This document shows positions 14,580 to 23,527 of a DNA stretch of 28,072 nucleotides, piece by piece. Source of the stretch: an uncultured Solobacterium sp. (lineage in GTDB: Bacteria; Bacillota_I; Bacilli_A; Erysipelotrichales; Erysipelotrichaceae). The notes under the pieces are model-generated. The model saw nothing but the letters and a program-made list of their open reading frames with translations. It searched no databases and had not been told where the DNA came from. Every line of letters begins with the position of its first letter. Position 1 is the stretch's first letter. Location: NCBI GenBank assembly GCA_905235315.1, contig CAJOLG010000006.1, positions 1-28,072 on the forward strand, written 5' to 3'. The position numbers and the translations under genes are program-made.

Positions 14580-15173
14580 ATGAAATTAAACCCTGAATTT
14601 AAAGAAGAATATCTTACCCGCTGGCCGGAGCGCTACTATGATCTTTCGCCCGAAGAGCGCCTGTGCGCCCTTTCGGAAGTTCTGAAGCGGAACCCGGATT
14701 CCGCGGAAGATCAGCGGCGGCTGGAGATCCATCGGATGCGGTATGACGATAAGGGAAAAGACCGCTTTCTGAATGCATGGATGATGCTGAAAAGCACGGA
14801 GGCACAGCCGCACGGCTTCTTCATGAAGAACAAATTTATCAAGGATGTAACGCGCGAACTCTCCCGCCTTGGCATTGCGCAGGAAGAACCGGATGAACTT
14901 CTGAAAGCGGAGTGGAGAGACTTTGCGGATACGATGATCAAAATGTATCTGAACAGCCCCTCCTATCGCTCGGCGGTATTCGGTATGGGCTCGGTCAATG
15001 ACCGGAATGTTTCCTTCCGGCTTGCGACGGAAGTGGAAACCGTCACAAAAACCGTTCCGGCGCTTGCCCTGGCGGAAGAGTCGGTTCTCCCCTTCCGGGC
15101 CATTCTGCTGGAACGGTTCACTGTCCTTGTGCCGAACGGCGGCGCCATCCTGCGGGAAGTTCAGTCAAGATAG
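14580..15173 (+). CDS. DUF6553-like protein of unknown function
   Basis: The product is 197 aa. It is a soluble, charged, mostly helical protein with RDFADTMIKMYLNSPSYRSA and the following VFGMG near residue 130, and a hydrophobic C-terminal helix region. The layout (a short tetratricopeptide-like N-terminus with LSPEERLCALSEVLKRNPDS, then a WMMLK block) resembles DUF6553 proteins of gut Bacillota, but that name is from memory and uncertain. There is no signal peptide or membrane segment. The start codon sits at the predicted transcription start, without a Shine-Dalgarno site. Its last 13 bases overlap the end of the convergent binding-protein gene. Confidence 0.75.
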   Translation: MKLNPEFKEEYLTRWPERYYDLSPEERLCALSEVLKRNPDSAEDQRRLEIHRMRYDDKGKDRFLNAWMMLKSTEAQPHGFFMKNKFIKDVTRELSRLGIAQEEPDELLKAEWRDFADTMIKMYLNSPSYRSAVFGMGSVNDRNVSFRLATEVETVTKTVPALALAEESVLPFRAILLERFTVLVPNGGAILREVQSR

Positions 15174-16159
15174 TCACTCACATTGTCAATCGTAATGATC
15201 TGATACGGCAGACGGATATACTTATCATTTTTAAGATTGAGATGATCCAGGGATTCCCCCCGTGCCAGCGCAATTGCGAGATCGGCCATGGCCTTTGCCT
15301 GGCCTTTTTTATCGTTGTATACCGTACCGATCATCTCTCCGTTGACCACGGCCTGTAATCCGGCGGTCGTACCGTCGATGCCGACAATGACCGGCCACGC
15401 CGCGCGCGGAATGCCGGCAGCTTTCAGCGCATCAATTGCGCCGAGCGCCATATCATCGTTGTTGCCGAGCACCAGTTCAATCGAATTTCCGTAGGTTTCC
15501 AGAAACCCTGCCATGCGGGTCTGCGCCTGCGACCGGCTCCAGTTGGCGATCGCCGAGGCGATCTTGTCCACTTCATAGCCTTCCTCAATCAGCGTATCCA
15601 CCGAACGTTCGGTGCGCACGACCGCATCCTGGTGGCCGGCTTCTCCCTCCAGAACGATGTACTGGATCACGCCGTCGCCGTTTTTATCCGCCGTTCCGTC
15701 CGCGAATGCGGAAGCAGCGACCTGCCCTTCCATCACGCCGGACTGGGCTGCGTCGGCCCCCACATAGTACAGTTCTTCCCACTGGCTCAGGTCTTCTTCC
15801 ACCAGCTCCCGGTTGAAGAAGATGACGGGAATATTGTTCTTCTTCGCAAGATCGATGATCTTTTTCGGGCTGGTGCGGTCGACCAGGTTGATACAGATGA
15901 CATCACAGCCCTTCTCGATCATGTTCTCCATCTGCTTGTTCTGTGTCTGCTGGGAGCCCGAGGCATTGTACACTTCCACCGTGATATCCCCGGTGTCTGC
16001 CACATCGGTATTGAACTCCTTCATCAGCTCACTGATAAACGTGTCATAGCTGTCGTAGACCGAGACCCCGATCCGGATCTTTCCGTCATTCCGGCTGCGG
16101 GATTCTCCGCATCCGCCGAGAAGCGCCGCGCACAGCAGCGCACATACCGCTTTCTTCAT
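15161..16159 (-). CDS. MglB-like galactose/glucose-binding lipoprotein in the sensing module
   Basis: The product is 332 aa with a signal peptide and lipobox LLGGC (Cys 17), so it is anchored outside the membrane. The fold is periplasmic-binding protein type 1. It carries the calcium loop DKNGDGVIQ (158-166) typical of MglB. It also keeps the MglB sugar ligands in order: GHQDAVVR (His, Asp, Arg), the Trp of ANW, NND, the Asp of GID and the Asn of YND. It therefore most likely binds galactose or glucose. It is the last gene of the kinase-regulator cluster, 12 bases after the membrane-anchored binding protein, with GAGGTGAG before the ATG. Being separate from the transporter's own mglB, it may serve as the ligand reporter for the kinase; this is inference. 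Confidence 0.88.
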   Translation of the reverse strand: MKKAVCALLCAALLGGCGESRSRNDGKIRIGVSVYDSYDTFISELMKEFNTDVADTGDITVEVYNASGSQQTQNKQMENMIEKGCDVICINLVDRTSPKKIIDLAKKNNIPVIFFNRELVEEDLSQWEELYYVGADAAQSGVMEGQVAASAFADGTADKNGDGVIQYIVLEGEAGHQDAVVRTERSVDTLIEEGYEVDKIASAIANWSRSQAQTRMAGFLETYGNSIELVLGNNDDMALGAIDALKAAGIPRAAWPVIVGIDGTTAGLQAVVNGEMIGTVYNDKKGQAKAMADLAIALARGESLDHLNLKNDKYIRLPYQIITIDNVSDYLD

Positions 16160-16171
16160 ACTCTCACCTCA

Positions 16172-17134
16172 TCAGTTGATGACCGGAAACAGGAACGCTG
16201 TATTGTCCGGGTCAAACAGATTGTTTTTTGTGATGACTGTGTAGGGGATCTCGCGGTGGATCATCGGAATATTCGGCGCATTTACCCGTGCGACGACATC
16301 CGCCAGCGCAAGATATCCCATCTGGAACTCATCCGGCACGATCATGGCCTGGATCCGTTCATGGTCCAGTTCATAGATCGTACGGTCCGAACAGCCGACC
16401 CCGTAGAGAACCAGTCCTTCGTCGGTTTCCCCGACGGCGTCCACCGCCTTCTCCAGGGCATCGTTGTCCAGCGCTACGAGAATATCAACCGGCTCCTCCT
16501 GAAGCTGTTCGATCAGGAACCCGGTCCCGTCCAGCGTCCAGGCGATCGTTCCGCCTGCTGCGCTGATCCGGTCGATAAAGGATGCCTGCCGTTCCTGCAT
16601 GGAGCGCATCCGCTGCGTGCCGGCAACCACCCCGATCCGCTTTCGGCTCAGGGCTGTCCGCTGATCATCCTGGATGAGCCGGGCCAGGGCACTTCCGATG
16701 CCGGTGTTGTCGGCGGTGATACTGGCGAAGTTGTCACCGGCTTCCGCTTCCGCATCGGTATCCACAAGGCCGAGCACCTTCTCGGCGCAGAGCCGTTTAA
16801 TCAGCTCTACGGTATCCGAAGTATCGACCAGCTGTACGATTACCCCATCCGCATCCGCTGCTTCACTCCGGATCACCCGCTCTTCTTCCGGGATGCCGGA
16901 GAACGAACCGGTCACCGCGTAATCCAATGCCACATTGTAGTCTTCGGCCGCCTGTTCCAGCCCCGCCTGGAAGCGGGTCCACCGCCCGCCTGTGGAGTTT
17001 TCCACCACCACGGCGATGCGGGTCATCCGAACCGGCGTTTCCCTGCGGGATGACCTTGACATGTAGAGCAGGCCTGCGGCAGCCATCGCGAGGGCCGCAA
17101 TCAGCGGCAGAATCCACATTCGTTTCTGTTTCAT
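16172..17134 (-). CDS. Membrane-anchored periplasmic-binding protein, partner of the sensor kinase
   Basis: The product is 320 aa with one N-terminal TM (about 7-25) and no lipobox, so it stays tethered by that helix. The rest is a type 1 periplasmic-binding fold: RIAVVVENSTGGRWTRFQAG then LEQAA at the start, DADGVIVQLVDTSD, and VDILVALDNDALEKAVDAVG. The calcium loop and the clear MglB ligand set are missing, so its ligand is unknown. The ATG overlaps the kinase stop by four bases (ATGA), giving tight translational coupling. In known systems such as XylFII-LytS, an anchored sugar-binding protein presents the sugar to the kinase. The same role is inferred here. Confidence 0.82.
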   Translation of the reverse strand: MKQKRMWILPLIAALAMAAAGLLYMSRSSRRETPVRMTRIAVVVENSTGGRWTRFQAGLEQAAEDYNVALDYAVTGSFSGIPEEERVIRSEAADADGVIVQLVDTSDTVELIKRLCAEKVLGLVDTDAEAEAGDNFASITADNTGIGSALARLIQDDQRTALSRKRIGVVAGTQRMRSMQERQASFIDRISAAGGTIAWTLDGTGFLIEQLQEEPVDILVALDNDALEKAVDAVGETDEGLVLYGVGCSDRTIYELDHERIQAMIVPDEFQMGYLALADVVARVNAPNIPMIHREIPYTVITKNNLFDPDNTAFLFPVIN

Positions 17135-18960
17135 CCTGCATCCTCCCCGCGGTCCGGGCCTTCAAGAACCTGCCGCATCTCTTCCGAGTATGGGATCGCC
17201 GGCATCCGCATGATCACAACGGTTCCGCTGTCCGGTTCGCTTTCCACCGTCAGGCCGTACTGCGGCCCGAAGCGGAGACGGATCCGCTGATGTACATTGT
17301 ACAGACCGACCCCGCTTCCCTTGGAGCGGACATGGCTGCGGTCTTCATCCAGCAGATGGTCGACCACTTCCTTCGGCATCCCGAATCCGTTGTCTTCGAC
17401 AGCGATATAAAGATCGCCGTCATCGATCCAGTCACGCACGATGATCATTCCGTCTTCATCCATGTTTTTGACGCCGTAGTAGATCGCGTTTTCGAGGATC
17501 GGCTGAATGATGAGCTTGACCGTGGAATATCCGTTCAGCTTCGGATCGGTGTCGAACCGCCAGGTAAAGGCATTTTTGAAGCGGACCTTCTGAATGCGCA
17601 TATAGTTCTCCGCATGCCGGAGTTCATCTACCAGCGGAATGATTGTATGCCCCTTGGACAGGGAGATACGGAAGATATTGGCCAGCTGGGTAATCATCTG
17701 GATCGCTTCCTTACTGCTTCCGCTTTCGATCATCCAGACAATGGAATCCAGCGTGTTGTACAGGAAGTGCGGGTTGATCTGCGACTGCAGGGCATCCAGC
17801 TCACTGCGGCGTTTCTCTTCCTGTTCCCGCACGACATCCTCCATCAGCTGGCGGTTGCGGATCTGATATTCCTGCAGGGTGCGGCCGAGATGGCTGACTT
17901 CCAGCGAGCCGTCCTGATACGCTTCATCGGGAATCGTATCCTGTTCCCCGGCTTTCCGGATCGCTTCATCCAGGTTGGTGACCGGACGCGAAATACGGTC
18001 GGCGACCAGCCGGTTGACGACAATAACCGCAAGCACCATGATCGTAAGAACCAGGAAGACGAACGTCCGCATCTGGGTCAGGGTCAACGAGAAGGAAGAA
18101 GCCGGAATCACGGAGATTAACCGCCATCCGGTATAGGCAATCGTATCCGTTATGACGACCCGCGATTCCCCGTTGAACGTTTCTTCGGTGATCCCGTCGT
18201 CATATTCCGGCACCGCAAGGTTGTTTTCCTCAAACAGCCCGGCATTGATCTGCATCTGTTTCGGGTGATAGATGATCGTTCCGTCACTGTCGGTGAGATA
18301 CATATACTGCCCGGTGGAGTTGGTTTCATTGAGCTCATCCAGCATCTGGGTAAAGGTGCTGTACTTCATATCAACCAGCAGCACGCCGGAGCGCGGAACT
18401 CCGTTTACCGTGAGCTCGGCAACCCGGCTCAGTGAAATAACCCAGTAATACCGGTAGTTGGGATCGTCAAACAGATTCTGGACATGCGGCAGAGAGAAGT
18501 GCAGGTTTTCCACCTGACTCTGCGCACTGACAAACCAGGCCTCACGGGTAACATCAAGCCCGTTTTTGACGATCGCGCTCGGCGCCGAAGACACCAGGTT
18601 TCCGCCCGGCGTAAACAGCGCAAACGAGAGCAGCGTATCCTTGTTTGCCTCATAAAAGAGGTTCATCTGCGCATCCGCATCCGCGTCCGCAAAGTCAAGA
18701 TCCTTGATGACCGAGTAATACATCGCATCCGAAAGCTGCCGCATGCTTAAAAGCTCGTCTTCCAGCGATATGGAAGTGCGCTCGGTAAGCTGCTGCGTGC
18801 TCTCCATCATCATCCGGCGGGCACGGTCCGCAAACTGCCGGTACAGCGTCATTCCGCTGAGCAGAACCGCAGCCGCAGTGATCGCCGTAAAGCTCGACAG
18901 AATGATCATATTGATCGACAGCGGACGGTGCTGTTCGTGATTCGGTCTTCCGGTGCTCAT
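17131..18960 (-). CDS. YesM/LytS-type sensor histidine kinase
   Basis: The product is 609 aa. TM1 lies at about 17-40, then an outside region to about 298 with a double-Cache pattern (FALFTPGGNLVSSAPSAIVK; YMYLTDSDGTIIYHPKQMQI), TM2 at about 299-321, and a HAMP domain (RLVADRISRPVTNLDEAIRK). The His-kinase region has QINPHFLYNTLDSI (phospho-accepting His 398). The ATPase domain has QPILENAIYYG (N box), VEDNGFGMP and GSGVGLYNVHQRI. All catalytic residues are present. The start overlaps the regulator's stop by four bases. It signals to the adjacent AraC-type regulator and probably responds to sugar through the outside domain together with the two binding proteins. Confidence 0.92.
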   Translation of the reverse strand: MSTGRPNHEQHRPLSINMIILSSFTAITAAAVLLSGMTLYRQFADRARRMMMESTQQLTERTSISLEDELLSMRQLSDAMYYSVIKDLDFADADADAQMNLFYEANKDTLLSFALFTPGGNLVSSAPSAIVKNGLDVTREAWFVSAQSQVENLHFSLPHVQNLFDDPNYRYYWVISLSRVAELTVNGVPRSGVLLVDMKYSTFTQMLDELNETNSTGQYMYLTDSDGTIIYHPKQMQINAGLFEENNLAVPEYDDGITEETFNGESRVVITDTIAYTGWRLISVIPASSFSLTLTQMRTFVFLVLTIMVLAVIVVNRLVADRISRPVTNLDEAIRKAGEQDTIPDEAYQDGSLEVSHLGRTLQEYQIRNRQLMEDVVREQEEKRRSELDALQSQINPHFLYNTLDSIVWMIESGSSKEAIQMITQLANIFRISLSKGHTIIPLVDELRHAENYMRIQKVRFKNAFTWRFDTDPKLNGYSTVKLIIQPILENAIYYGVKNMDEDGMIIVRDWIDDGDLYIAVEDNGFGMPKEVVDHLLDEDRSHVRSKGSGVGLYNVHQRIRLRFGPQYGLTVESEPDSGTVVIMRMPAIPYSEEMRQVLEGPDRGEDAG

Positions 18961-20561
18961 CCTGTGCGGTTACCCTGCTTGTACTTCGACGGTGAGACGC
19001 CGAACTGTTTCTTGAAGACATAGGAAAAGTAATTCGGATCACTGTAGCCGACTGCCTCGGCAATGATGTAGGTTTTGCCCTCCTGATTCAGCAGCATCTC
19101 CACCGCCCGGTTCATTCGGACATCCGTAAGAAAATTCGTAAAGGTCTTGCCCGTCTCCTTGCGGAAAACCGTGGAGAAGTAGGCCGCGCTGACGCCGAGG
19201 AAGGAACAGATTTTTTCCACGCTCAGATCCTTGTCGGCATAGTGTTCATTCACATATTCCACTGCCTTGGTGACAAACGACTGGGTATTGCTTAACCGCT
19301 TTTCCGACAGCATCGACTGCATCACCAGACACGTATCGCACATCCACTGCTTGAGATCGTTTTTCTCAAGGCGCTGCACCAGGGTATACACATCATCGGT
19401 ATCGCGGAACACCTCTTTGAGATCGAGGCGGTTGTTTTTCGCAAAGCGGTAGATCTCCGACACCAGCTCCATGGCAAAGAACCGGTATTCCTGGACATTC
19501 GAGAACCGGTCCAGCCGGGCGAGATACTGTTCCACCGCCTCCTTCAGCTGGCCGGCATCCTCAAGCCGCACCTGCTTGAATACTTCGCGCAGCTCTTCTT
19601 CCTCATTAAGCACCGTAATGTCCGTTTCACTCGGGGCGATCTCGGTAATACTGATTGCTTTCGAGGTGCCGTAGATCACCCGGTAGCTGACGGCGTTCCG
19701 TGCACCGATGTAAGAACTGCTGACCTCCCGCAGATCCGATACCGCCTGCCCGATTCCGATGGTAACCACCGCATTGAGCACCGACTGCGCAAGGCGGCAG
19801 AACTTGTCACACTCATTGGTGAGAACCGTCATCTCCTCGGGGTCATCGAGCTCCGCAAGCAGAACCGTATTTCCCAGGTAATGAAAATACCGGCAGCGGC
19901 GGTCGGTCAGAAGCCGCTCTTCCGCAAGGCGGCGCACCGCAAGAACGAGAAGCCGCGAGGTCATTCCTTCCGGCAGATGATTGATACTGGTATGGATCAC
20001 ACAGACGCAGTAATACGGCCCGCGCAGATCGATCTGAAGATCTTCGATCGTTCCTTCCAGTTCCTTCTCCGGCACCCGGCCTTCGATCAGGGATGTGAAA
20101 AAGCCCTCCCGCATGATCGGCAGGCTGTCCTGATAATAGGTCTCCAGCTTCCGGATATTCTGCCGCTCATCGAGTTCCTTGTCCAGGGAGGTGCGGATCC
20201 GGGTAAACACCCGTGCCAGCTCCTCGCTGTCGACCGGCTTGAGAATATACTCCTCCGCCTGCAGACGGATCGCTTCCTTCGCATATTCAAATTCATCAAA
20301 GCCGGAGAAGATGATCACCCGGGTATTCGGCAGGTTTTCCTTCAGGCGGCGGGCAAGCTCCAGACCGTCCATATACGGCATCTGGATATCCGTCATCACC
20401 ACATCCGGGTGTTCTGTTTCGGCAATATCCAGTGCCTCCAGTCCGTTGGAGGCATAGCTCGGCTGGAGAAAGCCAATGGCATTCCAGTCAATCTTCCGGG
20501 CAATCGCCTGCGCCACTTCCTCTTCGTCATCCACCAGCATGACAGAATACTGTCTATTCAT
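18957..20561 (-). CDS. YesN-type response regulator with AraC DNA-binding domain
   Basis: The product is 534 aa. The start is ATG 20561 (MNRQYSVMLVDDEEEVAQAI), which opens the receiver domain; the frame continues 21 codons further upstream but those are not domain-like. The receiver has Asp 11 and 12, the phosphorylation Asp 58 (MTDIQMPYMDG) and Lys 108 (ILKPVDSEEL). A middle region of about 300 residues follows, then a C-terminal AraC domain with two helix-turn-helices (DLSVEKICSFLGVSAAYFST; IIAEAVGYSDPNYFSYVFKK). Phosphorylated by the kinase, it should activate the sugar genes upstream. It overlaps the small membrane gene by eight bases. Confidence 0.92.
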   Translation of the reverse strand: MNRQYSVMLVDDEEEVAQAIARKIDWNAIGFLQPSYASNGLEALDIAETEHPDVVMTDIQMPYMDGLELARRLKENLPNTRVIIFSGFDEFEYAKEAIRLQAEEYILKPVDSEELARVFTRIRTSLDKELDERQNIRKLETYYQDSLPIMREGFFTSLIEGRVPEKELEGTIEDLQIDLRGPYYCVCVIHTSINHLPEGMTSRLLVLAVRRLAEERLLTDRRCRYFHYLGNTVLLAELDDPEEMTVLTNECDKFCRLAQSVLNAVVTIGIGQAVSDLREVSSSYIGARNAVSYRVIYGTSKAISITEIAPSETDITVLNEEEELREVFKQVRLEDAGQLKEAVEQYLARLDRFSNVQEYRFFAMELVSEIYRFAKNNRLDLKEVFRDTDDVYTLVQRLEKNDLKQWMCDTCLVMQSMLSEKRLSNTQSFVTKAVEYVNEHYADKDLSVEKICSFLGVSAAYFSTVFRKETGKTFTNFLTDVRMNRAVEMLLNQEGKTYIIAEAVGYSDPNYFSYVFKKQFGVSPSKYKQGNRTG

Positions 20562-20883
20562 ACTTCGCCACCATCTTCCGCCATTTCCAGAACAGGTATA
20601 TGGACGCCAGCACGATCTCCGCAAATGCGACGTAAATATTCAGAAACAGCAGACCCGCATTCAGCACCACCGCACAGGAGAAGATCAGGATCAGCCGGCC
20701 TGCTTCGTGCGCATATTCATCATGGATCTGTTTCCGCACCGGAGGCTTGTCCTTCCCGCGGATACAGTCAAGATCCTTCATCACCATCAGGCGCCAGGCA
20801 TAATAAAACCCGATAACCGACAGTAAGATCGGGATACCGGCCATACTCATAAATGTATCCATATCTATATTCTTCAAATCCAT
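20554..20883 (-). CDS. Small three-TM membrane protein in the sugar-sensing operon
   Basis: The product is 109 aa with hydrophobic segments at about 14-33, 63-80 and 83-101. A charged loop between the first two holds KDLDCIRGKDKPPVRKQIHD. GGGAGG lies nine bases before the ATG. The gene follows the mglC terminator and its end overlaps the regulator start by eight bases, so it is translated with the two-component system. No family is recognised. An accessory role in signalling (a kinase or transporter partner) is possible from context only. Confidence 0.75.
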   Translation of the reverse strand: MDLKNIDMDTFMSMAGIPILLSVIGFYYAWRLMVMKDLDCIRGKDKPPVRKQIHDEYAHEAGRLILIFSCAVVLNAGLLFLNIYVAFAEIVLASIYLFWKWRKMVAKYE

Positions 20884-20904
20884 ATATCCATGCCTCCCGA
20901 AACA

Positions 20905-20936
20905 AATAAGAAAAGGACTGAGTTTCGCTCAGTCCT
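20905..20936 (-). terminator. Terminator between mglC and the regulatory genes
   Basis: On the minus strand AGGACTGAG and CTCAGTCCT pair perfectly over nine positions around CGAAA, then TTTCTT follows. It probably ends most mglBAC transcripts, with a minor read-through supplying the five genes beyond, since no separate promoter is visible in the remaining 20-odd bases. Confidence 0.85.
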
Positions 20937-20970
20937 AATTCTACTATGATTCTTTCCGTATCGGAACCGA

Positions 20971-21957
20971 TTACTTCTTCTGAACGTACTTCTGGATATC
21001 CAGCGTGATCGCGATGAAGATAACGATACCGATAGCGATGTACTGTGCGTTGGCGTCAACGCCGAGGTACTGGAGGGCAACCTTGAGGAGCTCGAGGACC
21101 GCGACACCGACGAGCGCGGAACTTACTTTACCGCGGCCGCCGGTAACAGAGACACCGCCGAGCGCACAGGCAGCGATCGCTTCCATCTCATAACCAAGAC
21201 CGGTATTGACGGAGGCACCGCCGGCTTTCGCACCGATCATCCAGCCGGCCAGCGCATAGAACGCAGCAGCCTTTGCGAAGATGATGACCATGGTCTGCTT
21301 TACCGGAACACCGGCAACTTCAGCAGCCTGCTTGTTGCCGCCGATCGCATACATGTACTTGCCATGACGTGTCATGTTGAAGATGAACCAGGTGATACCC
21401 GCCATAATGAGGGCGATCCAGACAAGACCGGAGACACCTAGTATCTTCGAGGAGATTCCGGTGTATTCCGGAGTATAGCCGCCGAGCGGAGTCGCACCGG
21501 TATAGATCAGACCGAGACCGTAGACGATTTCCATCATCGCGAGTGTTGCGATAAACGGAGGAACACTCAGATAAGCAATGAAGAATCCGGTAACGGAACC
21601 GAAGCACGCTGCCACAATCATGACAATAATCAGAACGAGCCAGGGGTTCAGCGGAGCCATGCCCGGGTAGAACTTACCGGCATAGTCCATCTTCTGAAGC
21701 AGTGTACCGGCAAGGCAGGCAGCGAAACCGATCTGACGACCACCGGAGAGGTCGCAGCCGCCGGTGATAACGGCACCCGCGATACCGAGGGCGACGACAA
21801 CACGGTAGCTCATGTTCGCAAGGATGTTGGTAAGGTTGTTAAGCGTGAAGAAGTTTTTGGATGTTAATCCGGTGTAGATAACAAGGACAAACATGACAAT
21901 GATGACACCATAATTGATCATGAATTCCCTGAAACTGAATTTCTTAGACTTTCCCAT
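20971..21957 (-). CDS. mglC: Galactose/methylgalactoside ABC transporter permease MglC
   Basis: The product is 328 aa and very hydrophobic, with about eight to ten membrane segments, as in the BPD_transp_2 family of sugar permeases. Family blocks include GAVITGGCDLSGGRQIGFAA (normally G-G-x-D-L-S near TM3) and ALGGVSVTGGRGKVSSALVG in the last third. The length matches E. coli MglC closely. GAGGAAAG precedes the ATG and the gene lies 18 bases after mglA. It forms the membrane pore of the transporter with MglA and MglB. Confidence 0.93.
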   Translation of the reverse strand: MGKSKKFSFREFMINYGVIIVMFVLVIYTGLTSKNFFTLNNLTNILANMSYRVVVALGIAGAVITGGCDLSGGRQIGFAACLAGTLLQKMDYAGKFYPGMAPLNPWLVLIIVMIVAACFGSVTGFFIAYLSVPPFIATLAMMEIVYGLGLIYTGATPLGGYTPEYTGISSKILGVSGLVWIALIMAGITWFIFNMTRHGKYMYAIGGNKQAAEVAGVPVKQTMVIIFAKAAAFYALAGWMIGAKAGGASVNTGLGYEMEAIAACALGGVSVTGGRGKVSSALVGVAVLELLKVALQYLGVDANAQYIAIGIVIFIAITLDIQKYVQKK

Positions 21958-21975
21958 TATTCTTTCCTCTCATCA

Positions 21976-23484
21976 TCAGAACTGTGTAGCGTAACTCATG
22001 ACTTTTTCCTGCGTCATATCAGCCGGATCCGTGATTTCACCGCGAAGGTGACCGTCACACATGACATAGACACGATCCGCCATACCGAGCAGTTCGGGCA
22101 TTTCCGAAGAGATCATGATGATTGCCTTGCCCTGCTGGGCGAGATCTTCCATAATCTCGTAGATTTCATGTTTCGCACCGACGTCGATACCACGGGTCGG
22201 CTCATCCATAATCAGGATGTCCGGATCGTTTGCGAGCCATCTCGATACGATAACCTTCTGCTGGTTACCGCCGGACAGATTCGCAATCAGGGTTTCCTTG
22301 GAAGGAGTCTTGATCCGAAGCTTTTCGATACTGTCATCGACAACCTTGTTGATGGCCGGGTGGTCCAGTATGAATCCCGCTTTGAGGAACTTGTTGTATA
22401 CGCTGATACCGACGTTGTCTTTGATGGAAAGGCATCCGAAGATACCGGATCCGCGGCGGTCTTCGGTAATCATACCGATTCCTGCGTCCATCGCATCTTT
22501 CGGTTTCCTGACCCTGACTTCCTTGCCGTGGACCTTGATGGTTCCCTGCGACAGGTGACGGATTCCGAAGATTCCTTCCATCAGTTCGGTACGCTGCGCA
22601 CCGACGAGTCCGCCGAAGCCGAGGATTTCGCCTTTTCTGAGATTGAAGGTGACATCCTGGAACGAACGCTCATGAATCGAGGAGATGTTCTCGCACTCGA
22701 GAACCACTTCGCCGATTTCATGGTGATGTTCCGGATAGACATTGGTGAGCTCACGGCCGACCATCTTGGTGATGATATCATCCGTGGAAATTTCATCTGC
22801 GCCCCAGGTTCCGATGTATGTGCCGTCACGCATGATGGTGATGTCATCTGCGATCTGCTTGATTTCATCCATCTTATGGGAGATGTAAATCATTGAAACG
22901 CCTTTGTCGCGCAGGTCATTCATGATTCGGAAGAGGAAGTCGACTTCCTTGTCTGACAGCGAGGAGGTCGGTTCGTCGAAGATAATCACCTTCGCATCGT
23001 GGGAAACCGCCTTGGCGATTTCAACGCACTGCATCTGGCCGATCGAGAGGGTTCCGAGCAGGGCCTTCGGATCGAAGTCGAGTCCGAGTTCCTTGAGCCA
23101 ATACTTGGAGTCTTCGTACATCTTGTCATGATCAATGACCTGAAGCGGACCGTATTTTTTCACAGGGAAGCGACCGAGGTACATGTTTTCAGCGATACTT
23201 CTGGCCGGGACCGGCTGAAGTTCCTGATGCACCATGGCGACGCCCTTTTTCATTGCATCATCGGGATCCTTGATTTCGACTTTGACGCCGTCAAGGAAGA
23301 TTTCCCCTTCATCCATCTTGTAGATACCGAAGAGGCATTTCATAAGTGTGGACTTGCCCGCACCGTTTTCCCCCATCAGGGCATGTACGGAACCGGGGCG
23401 AACCGCCAGTTGTACATGGTCCAGGGCTTTAACACCGGGGAAGGACTTGCTGACATTCTTAAGTTCAAGTTTGTACTCCGCCAT
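21976..23484 (-). CDS. mglA: Galactose/methylgalactoside ABC transporter ATPase MglA
   Basis: The product is 502 aa and consists of two fused ABC domains, as in MglA and RbsA. The first has Walker A GENGAGKST at 38-46, the signature LSIGQ and Walker B VIIFDEPTSSL. The second has the degenerate Walker A usual for this family (GGLVGAQRTELMEG) and an intact LSGGNQQKV and ILIMDEPTRGIDVG. CGGAGGACAC precedes the ATG. It powers sugar import with MglC. Confidence 0.95.
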   Translation of the reverse strand: MAEYKLELKNVSKSFPGVKALDHVQLAVRPGSVHALMGENGAGKSTLMKCLFGIYKMDEGEIFLDGVKVEIKDPDDAMKKGVAMVHQELQPVPARSIAENMYLGRFPVKKYGPLQVIDHDKMYEDSKYWLKELGLDFDPKALLGTLSIGQMQCVEIAKAVSHDAKVIIFDEPTSSLSDKEVDFLFRIMNDLRDKGVSMIYISHKMDEIKQIADDITIMRDGTYIGTWGADEISTDDIITKMVGRELTNVYPEHHHEIGEVVLECENISSIHERSFQDVTFNLRKGEILGFGGLVGAQRTELMEGIFGIRHLSQGTIKVHGKEVRVRKPKDAMDAGIGMITEDRRGSGIFGCLSIKDNVGISVYNKFLKAGFILDHPAINKVVDDSIEKLRIKTPSKETLIANLSGGNQQKVIVSRWLANDPDILIMDEPTRGIDVGAKHEIYEIMEDLAQQGKAIIMISSEMPELLGMADRVYVMCDGHLRGEITDPADMTQEKVMSYATQF

Positions 23485-23527
23485 TTGTGTCCTCCGTAAA
23501 TGATTGAACTGATTTTTCTCAAATTAA

